Below, in pieces: positions 16,725 through 25,227 of a DNA stretch of 64,000 nt. A model generated the notes under the pieces. It ran no database searches. It was not told the origin of the DNA and worked only from the letters and a program-made list of their open reading frames with translations. The stretch is from DATBRC01 sp036560485 (GTDB taxonomy: Bacteria > Pseudomonadota > Gammaproteobacteria > Burkholderiales > Burkholderiaceae_D): NCBI GenBank assembly GCA_036560485.1, contig DATBRC010000065.1:1-64000 (forward strand). The letters run 5' to 3'. Position 1 is the stretch's first letter. The number at the start of each line of letters is the position of its first letter. Made by a program: the position numbers and the translations under genes.

Positions 16725-17228
16725 TTACGCGGCGATTTTGTCTATCAATCCCATTTCGGCACTCGACATGAGCTTGTCGATATCGATCAAAATCAGCATC
16801 CGCTCATCCAGTGTGCCTAGTCCGATCAGATAGTCTGTATTAAATGCGGTACCCATCTCCGGTGCCGGTTTGATCTGCTCGGCAGTCAGGGTGATTACAT
16901 CGGACACGCTATCGACAACCATACCCATGACGCGACCGCCAATATTGAGGATGATGACAACAGTGAATTGATCGTAAGTCGGTTCGCCCAGATTGAACTT
17001 GATACGCATATCCACGATCGGCACGATAATCCCGCGCAGGTTCACGACACCTTTGATAAATTCAGGCGCGTTTGCGATGCGGGTTACCGCCTCATAGCCA
17101 CGAATTTCCTGCACTTTCAATATGTCGATACCATATTCTTCTTTGCCCAACGTGAAAGCAAGAAATTCATTTCCAGTTGTGTCTGCTCCGGATTTATCCC
17201 CAGTGCCTTGAGTATTATTTGCTTGCAT
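16725..17228 (-). CDS. cheW: Chemotaxis coupling protein CheW
   Basis: A 167-residue CheW that links CheA to chemoreceptors. The SH3-like double-barrel signature is present: FLAFTLGKEEYGIDILKVQEI, then VNLRGIIVPIVDMRIKFNLG, then VVDSVSDVITLTAEQI. The N-terminal 20 residues are polar and Gly/Asn-rich, probably disordered. It starts 11 bp after the cheA stop on the minus strand, consistent with co-translation. Confidence 0.97.
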   Translation of the reverse strand: MQANNTQGTGDKSGADTTGNEFLAFTLGKEEYGIDILKVQEIRGYEAVTRIANAPEFIKGVVNLRGIIVPIVDMRIKFNLGEPTYDQFTVVIILNIGGRVMGMVVDSVSDVITLTAEQIKPAPEMGTAFNTDYLIGLGTLDERMLILIDIDKLMSSAEMGLIDKIAA

Positions 17229-17239
17229 GGCTGTCGTCC

Positions 17240-19477
17240 TTATTGAGAATAGAGAGATTCATCATTGAGCTGGCGGCTGGAACGCAATAATGCCGCGACG
17301 TCGATAATCAGCGACACACCACCATCGCCTAAAATCGTGGCACCGGAAATGCCCGCCACTTTACGGTAATTCGATTCAAGATTTTTCACTACAACTTGCT
17401 GTTGACCGACCAGATCATCAACGAACAATGCAGCTTTTTTTCCATCAGATTCGAGAATGACTAAAATGCCTTGTGAAGGATCGGTAAAGCTCGATCCAAT
17501 ACCAAACGTCTGATAAAGCGGGATCAAAGGCAAGTACTCTCCTCGCACTTTGACCACTCGGCCTTGACCGCTGATCTCTTTGATATCAACTGCTCTCGGC
17601 TGCAGCGATTCAATCACATAGCCAAGCGGCAGGATGTAAACTTCTTCGCCTACTTTGATGGACATTCCATCCAGGATTGCAAGTGTCAGAGGTAACGAGA
17701 TCGACATCGTGGTACCAAAACCCTTTGCAGAACGAATATCGACCGTTCCACCCATCGCTTCAATATTTCGTTTGACGACGTCCATGCCTACGCCGCGACC
17801 GGAAATATCCGTCACCTTTTCAGCTGTCGAAAAACCCGGCGCAAAAATGAGCTGCCACACATCACTATCGCTCATCGCATCCGATACCGGAAGTCCTTGC
17901 TGCTGGGCTTTGGCGAGGATTTTGTCGCGATGCAATCCACCGCCATCATCGCTGACTTCAATGATGATGTTGCCGCCCTGATGACTTGCGGAGAGTGACA
18001 ACTTTCCTGTTTCGCTTTTGCCTGCCGCAACTCTGACAGCAGGCGTTTCTATGCCATGATCGACACTGTTGCGCACCAGATGCGTCATTGGATCGATGAT
18101 GCGTTCTATCAATCCCTTGTCGAGTTCGGTTGCAGCACCGTGCGTAATGAATTCCACTTTTTTGCCAAGCTTTGCGGCCAAATCCCGCACCATGCGCGGG
18201 AAACGGGAAAACACATAATCCATCGGCATCATGCGAATCGACATGACTGCCTCTTGTAGATCACGCGTATTACGCGTTAACTGACCGACGCTATTCAACA
18301 AACGTTCATGCAACATCGGATCGAGTGAATCGGTACGCTGCTCTATCATCGCTTGCGTAATCACCAGTTCACCCACCAGATTAATCAGCTGGTCCACCTT
18401 TTCGATACTGACACGAATTGAGCTCGATGCATCACTGTTGGTGCCTTTGTCGGACTCACGTCTTGCGAATCCTTTTCTCTCATCTCCGCCGGTGCCGGCG
18501 CCTTCTTTTGCCAAAGGGTGTGCTCCTGAATTTGGCGGCACTTCACTGATTGGTATGGGAGGATGGTCATGTTCATGAATGATGGGTGCTGCTTGTTCTG
18601 TAATTTCTTTGGGGACAAACGGCGCAAAGAAACCATAGCCTTGTTCTGCTTCTTTGTCTTTTGCGTCGCCATCTGACGATTGACCGCCCCCTATCGTCTC
18701 AATCGGATCGAAGAAACCATAACCCAGCTCATCGTCTGTAGTTTGCTGCGTTGATTTTGCCGAATGGGAAACGGCCGTTTTCACGGCGCCTGCTTCCTGC
18801 GTAATCTTCAAATCATTTGGATTCAAAATGAAGGAGCAGATGGCCACAATGTCATCAGATCCTTCTTCCGTATCCAGTGTAAAAGCGAAACGTTTAGCAT
18901 CAAGTGCTGTCTTGCTGATTGCTCCCAGCAAGCCCAATTCTGTCGTCAACGCACCAATATCGCGTGCTGAAAGTTCTGGCAATTCAATACGAAAACGACG
19001 AAGTTGGTGTGAGGCTGGAGCTGAAGAGGATATTTTTTCATCTGCATTGGTATTCGAAGCAGCTGCTTTAGGCGCAATGATCGGCATAATCTCCTGCGAC
19101 AGGGACTGCAGCATCATGCGTACATCTGCAACAGCTTCCTGATCAACCTCTGCACCATGCCGGTGTCCATCCAGTTGCATCTTGAGGATATCCTTGGCAG
19201 CGAGAAACGCATCGACATGCTCTGCTGTTAACGCCATCTCACCCTTGCGAATTTTATCGAGCAAGGTTTCAAGTACGTGGGTGACTTCTGTTAAATCTGT
19301 GATGCCGAACGTTGCTGCACCGCCCTTGATCGAGTGAGCAGCACGGAAAATTGCATTGAGGTCTTCTGGATCCGGTGTCGAAATGTCAATAGCCAAGAGT
19401 AGTTTTTCCATTTCAGCTAGGAGCTCTTCGGTCTCTTCGAAGAACACCTGGAAAAACTGACTCATATCAATGGTCAT
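17240..19477 (-). CDS. cheA: Chemotaxis histidine kinase CheA
   Basis: A 745-residue CheA with the full domain order: P1 HPt with the phospho-accepting His48 in RAAHSIKGGAATFG; a linker and a P2-like CheY-binding region (about 155-235); a long linker; P3 dimerisation (about 355-420); P4 kinase with LVRNSVDHGIE (N box), VSDDGGGLHRDKI (G1) and GRGVGMDVVKRNIE (G2); and P5 CheW-like (from about 605). The linker holds two similar short motifs, GYGFFDPIE and GYGFFAPFV (about residues 250-285), an internal repeat that might serve as a docking site. It follows the second cheY by about 80 bp. Confidence 0.97.
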   Translation of the reverse strand: MTIDMSQFFQVFFEETEELLAEMEKLLLAIDISTPDPEDLNAIFRAAHSIKGGAATFGITDLTEVTHVLETLLDKIRKGEMALTAEHVDAFLAAKDILKMQLDGHRHGAEVDQEAVADVRMMLQSLSQEIMPIIAPKAAASNTNADEKISSSAPASHQLRRFRIELPELSARDIGALTTELGLLGAISKTALDAKRFAFTLDTEEGSDDIVAICSFILNPNDLKITQEAGAVKTAVSHSAKSTQQTTDDELGYGFFDPIETIGGGQSSDGDAKDKEAEQGYGFFAPFVPKEITEQAAPIIHEHDHPPIPISEVPPNSGAHPLAKEGAGTGGDERKGFARRESDKGTNSDASSSIRVSIEKVDQLINLVGELVITQAMIEQRTDSLDPMLHERLLNSVGQLTRNTRDLQEAVMSIRMMPMDYVFSRFPRMVRDLAAKLGKKVEFITHGAATELDKGLIERIIDPMTHLVRNSVDHGIETPAVRVAAGKSETGKLSLSASHQGGNIIIEVSDDGGGLHRDKILAKAQQQGLPVSDAMSDSDVWQLIFAPGFSTAEKVTDISGRGVGMDVVKRNIEAMGGTVDIRSAKGFGTTMSISLPLTLAILDGMSIKVGEEVYILPLGYVIESLQPRAVDIKEISGQGRVVKVRGEYLPLIPLYQTFGIGSSFTDPSQGILVILESDGKKAALFVDDLVGQQQVVVKNLESNYRKVAGISGATILGDGGVSLIIDVAALLRSSRQLNDESLYSQ

Positions 19478-19555
19478 CGCTTTGCTCCGTCGTATACGCT
19501 TTGCTTCATTTGATCAGCTCACTTGGCTCTTTTTATACCGCTTCGGCAAGTAGCG

Positions 19556-19921
19556 TTAACCAATTACTTTCTTCACCACTTCTGTCAGGCGCTGTGGATC
19601 AAAAGGTTTGACAAGCCATCCATTGGCGCCGGCCGCTTTGCCTTTTGCCTTCATTTCATCACTCGCCTCAGTGGTCAGCATGAGAATGGGTGTACGCTGA
19701 TAAGTGCTAAGCGCGCGCAACGATCTGATTAAAGTAAGGCCATCCATGCGCGGCATGTTTTGATCCGTTAGAACAAGATCAAATGATTGTTCCTTCGCTT
19801 TATCCAGACCATCTTGCCCGTCTACTGCCTCAGTCACCTGGTACCCCGCCGCTTTAAGGCTGAATACCACCATCTGGCGTAAAGAGCCCGAGTCGTCCAC
19901 TGCAAGTATCGTTTTTGCCAT
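19556..19921 (-). CDS. Second CheY-like response regulator
   Basis: A single 121-residue receiver domain, all key residues present: ILAVDDSGSLRQMVVFSLK, LVLTDQNMPRMDGLTLI, LMLTTEASDEMKAKG and GWLVKPFDP. It differs from the CheY at 13383-13772 in the GSLRQMVVFSLKAAG helix, so it is probably not the main motor-binding CheY. It may be a phosphate sink or a partner of the neighbouring CheZ-like protein. Its position directly upstream of cheA in the operon supports phosphorylation by CheA. Confidence 0.93.
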   Translation of the reverse strand: MAKTILAVDDSGSLRQMVVFSLKAAGYQVTEAVDGQDGLDKAKEQSFDLVLTDQNMPRMDGLTLIRSLRALSTYQRTPILMLTTEASDEMKAKGKAAGANGWLVKPFDPQRLTEVVKKVIG

Positions 19922-19990
19922 CTTTGCTCCCGCTATTCTCGTTTCCAGGCTATATGCCGTATTTTATTGCTACCAACTACTGATTCAAGG

Positions 19991-20539
19991 TCAAAAAAGT
20001 TCGATGTCGCCGCTTTCCATATGCGTCTGACGCACAGCCTTCCACAATACGCTCTCCAGCTTGGTGCTGTGTTCTTCCATCACCTTATTGATATCGTTTA
20101 AAAACGCGACGATTTCTTCCGTATCGCTTTCAGGCATGACGCCCGAGCTGCTCTGTCCGACCAAAGTAAGAACTTCGCGCAGTCCGGTTACACGCCTGAC
20201 CGTCCTGCCAATTAATTGACTCGTCATATCCTGGAATTGCAAGCCGGTGACAGCCGCATTGACATGCTTTCCTATTTCGTTATGGATCTCTTTGAGTCGC
20301 TCCACACTCTCAGGTTTCGGCACGCCACCGGCGAGCAGCAAATCCACTGTCTCCTGCTGAGAACAAACGGCCTCATGGATCGCCATGAAACTGGCGCCCA
20401 ATTTTTGAATTGCCTCTCCAAGCAAAAATGTAGTTTGGACCAGGTCGGTTTCGACTTCTGTCAAATGCTGACTGCCTTGATCCGACACGCTTGATATGAA
20501 GCGCTTCACCTGTGAGCCCAACATTTTTTTTCTAGTCAT
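19991..20539 (-). CDS. CheZ-like chemotaxis protein with FQDMTSQLI motif
   Basis: A largely helical 182-residue protein. LQFQDMTSQLIGRTVRRV at about residues 100-117 resembles the catalytic-helix signature of CheZ (compare DFQDLTGQVI in the cheZ of this window), with the Gln and Asp retained. The overall length and the rest of the sequence differ. The C-terminus SGDIELF matches the CheD C-terminus GGDVELF. A GTG at 20548 is also in frame, but AAGG lies 8 bases before the ATG at 20539. It is flanked by motB and the second cheY, so a phosphatase for that CheY is a reasonable guess. Confidence 0.72.
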   Translation of the reverse strand: MTRKKMLGSQVKRFISSVSDQGSQHLTEVETDLVQTTFLLGEAIQKLGASFMAIHEAVCSQQETVDLLLAGGVPKPESVERLKEIHNEIGKHVNAAVTGLQFQDMTSQLIGRTVRRVTGLREVLTLVGQSSSGVMPESDTEEIVAFLNDINKVMEEHSTKLESVLWKAVRQTHMESGDIELF

Positions 20540-20590
20540 GAAAAACACCTTATCATCGACTCAATCAAAAGTACAGATAGAGGCGTCCGC

Positions 20591-21517
20591 TTATTTGGCA
20601 GACTCACTCATCTGTTCCTTTTTTGCCTCTCCGTCATTCTGAACCTCAACCGTACCACCCACTTGAGATGCTGATTCCTCTGTTTTTTTATTCATCACGA
20701 TAATGCTGATGCGTCGATTGCTCGCACTAAACGGATCCTGTTTATCGAAAGGCACGACAGAAGACAAGCCCACGACGCGCATGATTTTATTCTCATCCAT
20801 GCCGCCCGCAATTAATTCACGTCTTGATGCATTGGCGCGATCTGATGAAAGTTCCCAATTGCTGTAGCCTATTTCCCCACTTGAGTACGGCGTGGCATCG
20901 GTATGTCCGGAGAGGCTGATTTTATTGGGAACTTCATTCAATGAGCGTCCGATTGCTTGCAAAATTTCCTTGGTATACGGCTGCAATTCTGCTTTTGCCG
21001 AGGCAAACATGGGTCGATTCTGCTCATCTACAATTTGTATGCGCAATCCTTCGGTTGTAATATCCAGCAGAAGCTGCTTGCTATATGGTTTCAAGCTCGA
21101 GCTGCCCTCAATCACCCCCTCAATTTGGGCTTTTAATGCCTTCAATCGCGCAGCTTCAGCACGTTCAAGCGCCTCTTGCCCCGCCTTGATGCTATAAGTT
21201 TTCTTTTCTGCTACCGTCTCGCCATTTTTAACCTGTCCGAATTTACGGGTAAGATCCTTGCCCCCACCCGTCACGACACTTGAACTGTCTCCACTACCAG
21301 AACCACCACCCATTGCTACTTTAAGCGGCGTCTTGAAATAATCGGCAATACCTTGCAAATCGCCTTTCGTTGTCGAACCCATCAGCCACATCAGCAAAAA
21401 AAACGCCATCATTGCCGTGACAAAATCGGCATAAGCAATCTTCCATGCGCCGCCATGTGCAGCACCGCCGACTTTCTTGATTCGTTTGACGACTATCGGT
21501 CGTCCCTCATCTGCCAT
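20591..21517 (-). CDS. motB: Flagellar stator protein MotB
   Basis: A 308-residue MotB. It has the single TM helix with the proton-channel Asp31 in WKIAYADFVTAMMAFFLLMW, then the plug and linker region with FADYFKTPL-like residues (GIADYFKTPLKVAMGG). The OmpA-like peptidoglycan-binding domain has LSGHTDATPYSSG, NWELSSDRANASRREL and NRRISIIVM. The Lys/Glu-rich C-terminal tail is polar and longer than in MotD. It lies 39 bp downstream of motA and belongs to the FlhDC-proximal part of the locus. Confidence 0.96.
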   Translation of the reverse strand: MADEGRPIVVKRIKKVGGAAHGGAWKIAYADFVTAMMAFFLLMWLMGSTTKGDLQGIADYFKTPLKVAMGGGSGSGDSSSVVTGGGKDLTRKFGQVKNGETVAEKKTYSIKAGQEALERAEAARLKALKAQIEGVIEGSSSLKPYSKQLLLDITTEGLRIQIVDEQNRPMFASAKAELQPYTKEILQAIGRSLNEVPNKISLSGHTDATPYSSGEIGYSNWELSSDRANASRRELIAGGMDENKIMRVVGLSSVVPFDKQDPFSASNRRISIIVMNKKTEESASQVGGTVEVQNDGEAKKEQMSESAK

Positions 21518-21556
21518 GTCAATTCTCGCCGTTGTTTTTTTAATTAATCGATAGGA

Positions 21557-22417
21557 TTATTTTGATTTGGCCAATTTGATATGTTCTTCCAATTCGCTGA
21601 ACGATGGACGTTCAGTCGAAAATAATACTTTCCGTCCAAACTCAACAGCAAGCGCCGGCGCATAGCCATTAAGACTTGCCAGCAATGTCACTTTCACGCA
21701 CTGATACATCTTTGAAGATTCGTGTAATTTCTGCTCCAACAAACTGGAAAGCGGCCCAACAAAGCCATACGCCAACAAGATCCCCAAGAAGGTACCAACT
21801 AACGCATGCGCGATCAAGATGCCGAGTTCCTGTGGCGGCAATCCGACAGACTCCATTGTATGAACAACGCCCATGACGGCAGCCACAATACCGAACGCCG
21901 GCATACCGTCACCGAGCTTCGCGATGCAATGTGCCGGAACCTCACCTTCGGCATGATGCGTTTCAATTTCATTGTCCATCAGATTTTCAATCTGAAATGC
22001 ATCCATGTTTCCTGACACCATAAGCCGCAGGTAATCAGTGATAAATTCGATAATGTGATGATCTGACAGAATTGCCGGATATTTGCTGAAAATCGGACTT
22101 TCATCCGGCCTATCGATATCACCTTCAATCGACATCAACCCTTCTTTTCGTACCTTGCTCAATATTTCGAACAGCATCGACATGAGTTCCATGTACAACG
22201 ATTTCGTATATTTGGAGCCTTTCAACAAGCTCGGCAATGTCTTTAAAGTGGCTTTGATTGCCTTCCCGGTATTCCCAACGAAAAAAGCGCCAGTCGCAGC
22301 CCCGCCGATCATGAGCAGTTCGATAGGCTGCAGCAACGCGGCCAAATGCCCACCAGCAAGTGCGAAGCCACCAAAGACAGACAACACTACGGCAATATAT
22401 CCAATGATGACTAACAA
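21557..22417 (-). CDS. motA: Flagellar stator protein MotA
   Basis: A 286-residue MotA of the long enterobacterial type with four TM helices. Helices 1-2 are near the N-terminus (VIIGYIAVVLSVFGGFALAGG, LLMIGGAATGAFFVGN). A large cytoplasmic loop follows, with the torque-generating charged region. Helices 3-4 are IAKLGDGMPAFGIVAAVMGVVHTM and LGILIAHALVGTFLGILLAYGFVGPL. The start appears to be TTG at 22417 with GGGAG 8 bases upstream. The gap to the next gene upstream (22418-22628) shows no further gene. Confidence 0.96.
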   Translation of the reverse strand: MLVIIGYIAVVLSVFGGFALAGGHLAALLQPIELLMIGGAATGAFFVGNTGKAIKATLKTLPSLLKGSKYTKSLYMELMSMLFEILSKVRKEGLMSIEGDIDRPDESPIFSKYPAILSDHHIIEFITDYLRLMVSGNMDAFQIENLMDNEIETHHAEGEVPAHCIAKLGDGMPAFGIVAAVMGVVHTMESVGLPPQELGILIAHALVGTFLGILLAYGFVGPLSSLLEQKLHESSKMYQCVKVTLLASLNGYAPALAVEFGRKVLFSTERPSFSELEEHIKLAKSK

Positions 22418-22628
22418 GCGCTTAACTCCCGTTGTAAAAAAACGCCATTTTCACAGGCGGTCTATCGCAAATCCAACTACCAGGGGCAAAAAACTGCGCT
22501 CTTAAAATGCATCTACGCATACGTTGTAAGAGGCGAACTGCTATATGGCAAAGCCATTGTGATTATTTATTGTATTTAAGAATGAATGTAACACAGGTAA
22601 CTCTCCGTTTGCGCAGGTTTTATTGGAT

Positions 22629-23423
22629 CTATTTCATTGTCCAACAATACAACTCCGCCTCTTGAATGGAAGGTCGAATGATGTTATCCGGATTTCTGGC
22701 ATCAATGAGAAATTCATAACTGATCAACAAAGTGCCAGGCCGCATTTCAGCCTGCGCTTTTTCCCAAACTGAAGTCATGACTGCTGGGGATAAATAGGCA
22801 AAAACCACATCGTAATGCGAAAAATTCAACTGGTTATAATCGCCTCGCAAAAAGCGACACCGTCTACGTCCGATAAATGCACGCACCCAGCTTATTAACC
22901 AAGGTAATGGAGCCAATTCAATGCCAATGAAATCACTATCGGTACGGCGTTTATCAAGACTTAAAATCAATCCTCCCAATCCACTTCCAATATCAATGAA
23001 TTTGACAGGCTGCTTCTCAGGCAGCAAATTTGCTACCGCGTCCCATATTTCAGGACTGGATGGATAAAACGGAACCTGTGTTTGAAATGTCGTCCAGTAA
23101 AGCGCCAATAGAAAAACGAATGCGCCAAGAAAAATAACAGGAGGAAGATGCAGGGATAGTGCCGACAATATCGCAATCGGGAAGAAGAATTGAATAATCA
23201 ACCACCATGATGCCATGCCGCGCCATTGCGAGATGCACAATGCAAGCACGCCTTGTATGGAAGTAACCCAAAACAGATTGACATCATGCTGTGTTAATAC
23301 GGCCACGCCGCCCATTAACAGAAGTGCCAATATCAACGATACGCATTGAATGATCAGAGCTTTAACGGCAGGCGCAGACAATATCGATTTTGAATAGATC
23401 ACGGTCATATTGGAAGACACCAT
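22629..23423 (-). CDS. Membrane-linked SAM-dependent methyltransferase-like protein
   Basis: The 264-residue protein has about four hydrophobic helices in its first 115 residues (LIIQCVSLILALLLMGGVAVL, WWLIIQFFFPIAILSALSL, VIFLGAFVFLLALYW). These are followed by a class I methyltransferase Rossmann core: motif I VKFIDIGSGLGGLILSL, an acidic strand end in FIGIELAP, and YDVVFAYLSPAVM. The substrate is unknown. It sits between flhC and motA, where flagellar loci normally have nothing, so it may modify a flagellar or surface molecule or may simply be inserted there. The start is uncertain: ATG 23423 has GGAG too close, and ATG 23408 lacks one. Confidence 0.7.
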   Translation of the reverse strand: MVSSNMTVIYSKSILSAPAVKALIIQCVSLILALLLMGGVAVLTQHDVNLFWVTSIQGVLALCISQWRGMASWWLIIQFFFPIAILSALSLHLPPVIFLGAFVFLLALYWTTFQTQVPFYPSSPEIWDAVANLLPEKQPVKFIDIGSGLGGLILSLDKRRTDSDFIGIELAPLPWLISWVRAFIGRRRCRFLRGDYNQLNFSHYDVVFAYLSPAVMTSVWEKAQAEMRPGTLLISYEFLIDARNPDNIIRPSIQEAELYCWTMK

Positions 23424-23467
23424 ACTCCATTATCGACAGTGATTTTGATGCCGAAATTATTATCTTA

Positions 23468-24025
23468 TCAAGCTACTGCTGCTGTCGACTCAAGCTCATG
23501 CTCTTTTGATTTTTTAGTTTTTCCTGCACGAGAAGGCATATGGCAAAGGCCACACGTATAACCATTATGCAGATCGAGCCTGTGAACTACAAATTGCCCA
23601 CCGCACTCACAGCAGCAAGTTGTCGTGAGCATTTTGCTATCGAAGAATCGAACCAATGTCCAAGCACGTGTAAGTGACAATACTGGCTCTGCATTATCAC
23701 CCGGCTCAGCCTGTTCAAGATAAAGTTTATAAGCTTTCATCACGGCTTCAATACCGGAGATCTGTGCATGCTCCACCAGATATTTATAAATATTGATGAA
23801 AAGCGAAGAATGAATATTAGGCTGCCAAGTGATGAACCAATCAGTCGAAAATGGCAACATTCCTTTGGGTGGTGACACACCTTTAAGCTCTTTGTATATT
23901 TTCAATAAGCGCTCACGTGATAACGACGTCTCTGACTCCAGCAATTGAAGTCGCGCACCAAGCTTGACAAGTTCAATTGCGAGCTGGATTTCTTGCGCTT
24001 CTGTCACCACACTTTTCTTAGACAT
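23468..24025 (-). CDS. flhC: Flagellar master regulator subunit FlhC
   Basis: A 185-residue FlhC that forms the FlhD4C2 activator of class II flagellar genes. It is mostly helical (IQLAIELVKLGARLQLLESETSL), with the zinc-binding cysteines in TTTCCCECGGQFVVHR and YTCGLCHMPSRAGK. The C-terminal tail is Lys/Glu-rich. It lies 55 bp after flhD on the same strand. The presence of flhDC shows that motility here is governed by the enterobacterial/betaproteobacterial-type master regulator and not by a FleQ-type activator. Confidence 0.96.
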   Translation of the reverse strand: MSKKSVVTEAQEIQLAIELVKLGARLQLLESETSLSRERLLKIYKELKGVSPPKGMLPFSTDWFITWQPNIHSSLFINIYKYLVEHAQISGIEAVMKAYKLYLEQAEPGDNAEPVLSLTRAWTLVRFFDSKMLTTTCCCECGGQFVVHRLDLHNGYTCGLCHMPSRAGKTKKSKEHELESTAAVA

Positions 24026-24080
24026 TTTATGACCTCTTTTTTTATATTTCGCCTACGAGCACTTAATCAAAAAAATCAAG

Positions 24081-24398
24081 TTATACAATCTCTTCCACCG
24101 GCTGGCTGGCCATCAAGATAGCAGCATGTGAATGAGACAAAGAGCGATTTTTATTGTAATTGGTCAGCATGCCAAGAATGGCACCATCATCAAAACGGAA
24201 ACGAGCCAACATCATATTGGTGCCAGCGAGTTTCAATATTTGAGCATTATTGAGACCTTCGAGTAAATCTGCGATCTCGGCACTAATCCCTAAGCGGAAT
24301 ATTGCAGTGGCTTTATCAGAACGAATCATTTGTTGTGCCAACATCAAATAGCCCAAATTGGCGTCACGGATTTCAGCCATCATGTCATTTGTGTCCAT
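24081..24398 (-). CDS. flhD: Flagellar master regulator subunit FlhD
   Basis: A 105-residue FlhD, partner of FlhC. Typical sequence blocks are EIRDANLGYLMLAQQMIRSD, KATAIFRLGISAEIADLL and AGTNMMLARFRFDD. A very strong Shine-Dalgarno (AAGGAGGAG) lies 6-7 bases before the ATG. It is the first gene of the motility block on the minus strand. Its promoter region should be within 24412-24900, where a perfect 9-bp hairpin is found at 24532-24552. Confidence 0.96.
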   Translation of the reverse strand: MDTNDMMAEIRDANLGYLMLAQQMIRSDKATAIFRLGISAEIADLLEGLNNAQILKLAGTNMMLARFRFDDGAILGMLTNYNKNRSLSHSHAAILMASQPVEEIV

Positions 24399-24531
24399 TT
24401 TTATCTCCTCCTTCGTTGATTACTTGGAAGCAATTTGCGCTGCCAGTGAATGCATTCTGTTCCGGCGAATTGGAGGAGAAAATAGGCTCTAATCGGTATT
24501 TGTTGTCAGACACGACATGACGCCACTTGTC

Positions 24532-24552
24532 GGTGTTTGTCTTACAAACACC
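24532..24552 (-). promoter_or_regulatory. Perfect hairpin in the flhD leader region
   Basis: A 9-bp perfect inverted repeat (24532-24540 against 24544-24552) with a 3-base loop lies about 135 bp upstream of flhD. It could be an operator palindrome or an mRNA leader hairpin controlling flhDC, which is heavily regulated in other bacteria. There is no T-run to suggest termination. Confidence 0.4.
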
Positions 24553-25041
24553 AAGCGGCATAGAATTCACGCCAATTGAAATAGCGTGAAGAGTGGCTCT
24601 GGGCTTAGCTCTTAGCTTGATTTAATAAACTGAGAATTCAGATTTATTAATGCCCAAAAATAAAAGATATATGCAAATCGTTATTATGTTCTTCGCAAAA
24701 TTTCCAAAATTAAATGTTTCTTATAGGCCACAAAAGCGGCTTAATCCGCATCTCATGACTCATTAACGACACAATTTTTTGAAACTTTAGGGTTAAAACT
24801 AAAATATTTTCAAATTCTTTTGAATCTCTTGCGAATTATTAACGGTTGAAATGTTGAGAACTTTAATATTGCGGTTAAATAAATCTAAAATTAAATGTTT
24901 GCAAACATAAATCCTGAAAATCGAGATTGATAAAGCTCACAGATAATCTCTGGAAAACGGGCCTGCCTTTACGTACCCCACTACTCTCCATAGATATCTT
25001 GTACGACGTGTTAATTATTTGATATAGTTCGCCGATCTAAT

Positions 25042-25062
25042 TTGCTTACATATTGCTTACAT
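25042..25062 (+). promoter_or_regulatory. Tandem 10-bp direct repeat upstream of the importer operon
   Basis: TTGCTTACAT occurs at 25042-25051 and again at 25053-25062, an 11-bp period, which places both copies on the same helix face. It lies 166 bp before the binding-protein start and could be a regulator binding site overlapping the promoter. Confidence 0.4.
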
Positions 25063-25227
25063 GCAGTGACTTTAATTATTCGTTCGGATATTATCGTCGG
25101 GCAGAAAAGAATTTTCCTTGCAGAGCAAACAAGTGCAGTTAGAATGCATAACTTGCTTTTCAGGCAAATAGGGTTTTACCAGTATTGTCTTAGTATGGTT
25201 TCCAAAAATTCAACAGGAGAAAACAGC

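Larger units (their letters stand above)
24399..25227. other. 829-bp divergent intergenic region between flhD and the ABC importer
   Basis: No convincing gene is seen. From flhD outward it holds the flhD ribosome-binding site, a hairpin at 24532-24552, a strongly AT-rich stretch (about 24640-25030) that could bind H-NS-like proteins or bend, and a 10-bp direct repeat at 25042-25062. The ribosome-binding site (AGGAG, 25215-25219) of the binding-protein gene ends it. Both divergent promoters must lie here, but no clear sigma-70 -35/-10 pair stands out by eye. Confidence 0.5.
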
